Assembly (NCBI GenBank): GCA_045564455.1
Contig: JBJLHG010000001.1
Span: 186,001-250,000 of the forward strand
Origin: CASICS01 sp045564455
GTDB lineage: Bacteria > Pseudomonadota > Gammaproteobacteria > Magnimaribacterales > AG-339-G14
DNA: 64,000 bases
Reading direction: 5' to 3'
Under the pieces are notes generated by a model that saw nothing but the letters and a program-made list of their open reading frames with translations, did no database searches and was not told the DNA's origin. The translations under genes and the position numbers were made by a program. Below are positions 63,662-64,000 of this stretch, piece by piece (positions within the stretch are counted from its first letter, which is position 1; each line of letters starts with the position of its first letter).

Positions 63662-64000
63662 TTGAAAAAGATAAGAAAAAATAGACTTTACGCTGTAATT
63701 TTTATTGGAGTATCTTCTGCGATCGCGGCCTCTTTAGTGCTAATGGCATTAAATCAAAATATTAATTTATTTTATTCTCCAACTGACTTAATTAATGACC
63801 CACCAAACATGGATAAATCTATTCGAGCTGGAGGTTTAGTAGAAATAGATTCTTTAAAAAGAAAAGAAAATACATTAGAAGTTAATTTTTCAATTACTGA
63901 TTTGAAAAAATCTATTTTTGTTTCTTATTCAGGAATATTACCTGACTTATTTAAAGAAAATGCTGGAGTAGTTGCAACTGGTTATTACAACAATGAAACA
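63662..64000 (+). CDS. ccmE: Heme chaperone CcmE (3' partial)
   Basis: The first 113 residues are visible, from a TTG start one base after ccmD. A basic head and membrane anchor lead into the beta-barrel domain with IRAGGLVEIDSLKR, VNFSITDLKKSIFVSY, then GILPDLFKENAGVVATG. These are typical CcmE motifs. The heme-binding His lies beyond the window end. Confidence 0.93.
   Translation, partial: MKKIRKNRLYAVIFIGVSSAIAASLVLMALNQNINLFYSPTDLINDPPNMDKSIRAGGLVEIDSLKRKENTLEVNFSITDLKKSIFVSYSGILPDLFKENAGVVATGYYNNET

Noticed and set aside
1..64000. Mobile elements, prophage or integron
   Set aside because: No transposase, integrase, phage structural gene or terminal inverted repeats were seen; the three tRNA genes show no flanking duplicated ends.

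Overview
The window is AT-rich (roughly two thirds A+T by eye), densely packed chromosomal DNA from a free-living gammaproteobacterium with a streamlined genome. Gene order is gammaproteobacterial (lpxH-ppiB-cysS, alaS-lysC, ccmABCDE, a complete-looking gspC-N cluster). Short intergenic gaps, many 1-17 nt gene overlaps, a TonB receptor and numerous stand-alone hydrolases suggest a marine oligotroph of the SAR86 type; the clade is an inference, not shown by a marker gene. I see no phage, insertion sequence, integrase, CRISPR array or rRNA.

Layout. 1-5.1 kb: a secreted protein with two 479-residue repeats (5' end outside the window) and a TonB-dependent receptor. 5.3-8.2 kb: an arsenic/phosphate block with an AqpS-type channel, an arsenate reductase, a small membrane ORF and a Pit phosphate transporter, with several phased repeats resembling PhoB boxes. 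8.2-19.0 kb: a type II secretion system (gspO on the minus strand, then gspCDEFGIJKLMN; gspH not found), preceded by a well-formed Pho-box-like 7-4-7 repeat. 19.0-21.1 kb: an alpha/beta hydrolase and a family VIII-type serine hydrolase. 21.2-29.5 kb: TSUP permease, pdxJ, grxD, lpxH, ppiB, cysS, a Ca/Na antiporter, a PD-(D/E)XK protein, tRNA-Asn and uvrB. 29.5-41.9 kb: purL, two Nudix hydrolases, a gamma-carbonic anhydrase-like protein, a dienelactone hydrolase, alaS, lysC, nitroreductase, GMC oxidoreductase and tRNA-Ser. 41.9-46.7 kb: a TetR regulator divergent from an RND efflux pair, with a large inverted repeat between them. 46.7-53.2 kb: a Wzi-like barrel, a metallo-beta-lactamase-fold hydrolase, and a minus-strand enoyl-CoA hydratase / acyl-CoA carboxyltransferase / aldehyde dehydrogenase operon. 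53.2-54.7 kb: a SAM-II riboswitch with an intrinsic terminator ahead of metY. 54.8-57.5 kb: a DEAD-box helicase and a lipoprotein serine hydrolase. 57.7-60.8 kb: a probable membrane-lipid remodelling operon (plcP-agt-ugd). 60.9-64.0 kb: tRNA-Arg, hisI and the start of the cytochrome c maturation operon.

The unifying theme I infer is phosphate scarcity: phosphate uptake (pit), handling of arsenate that enters with phosphate (aqpS, arsC), a secretion system that may be under PhoB control, and replacement of phospholipids by glycolipids (plcP-agt-ugd). The Pho-box assignments are by eye and need a weight-matrix test.
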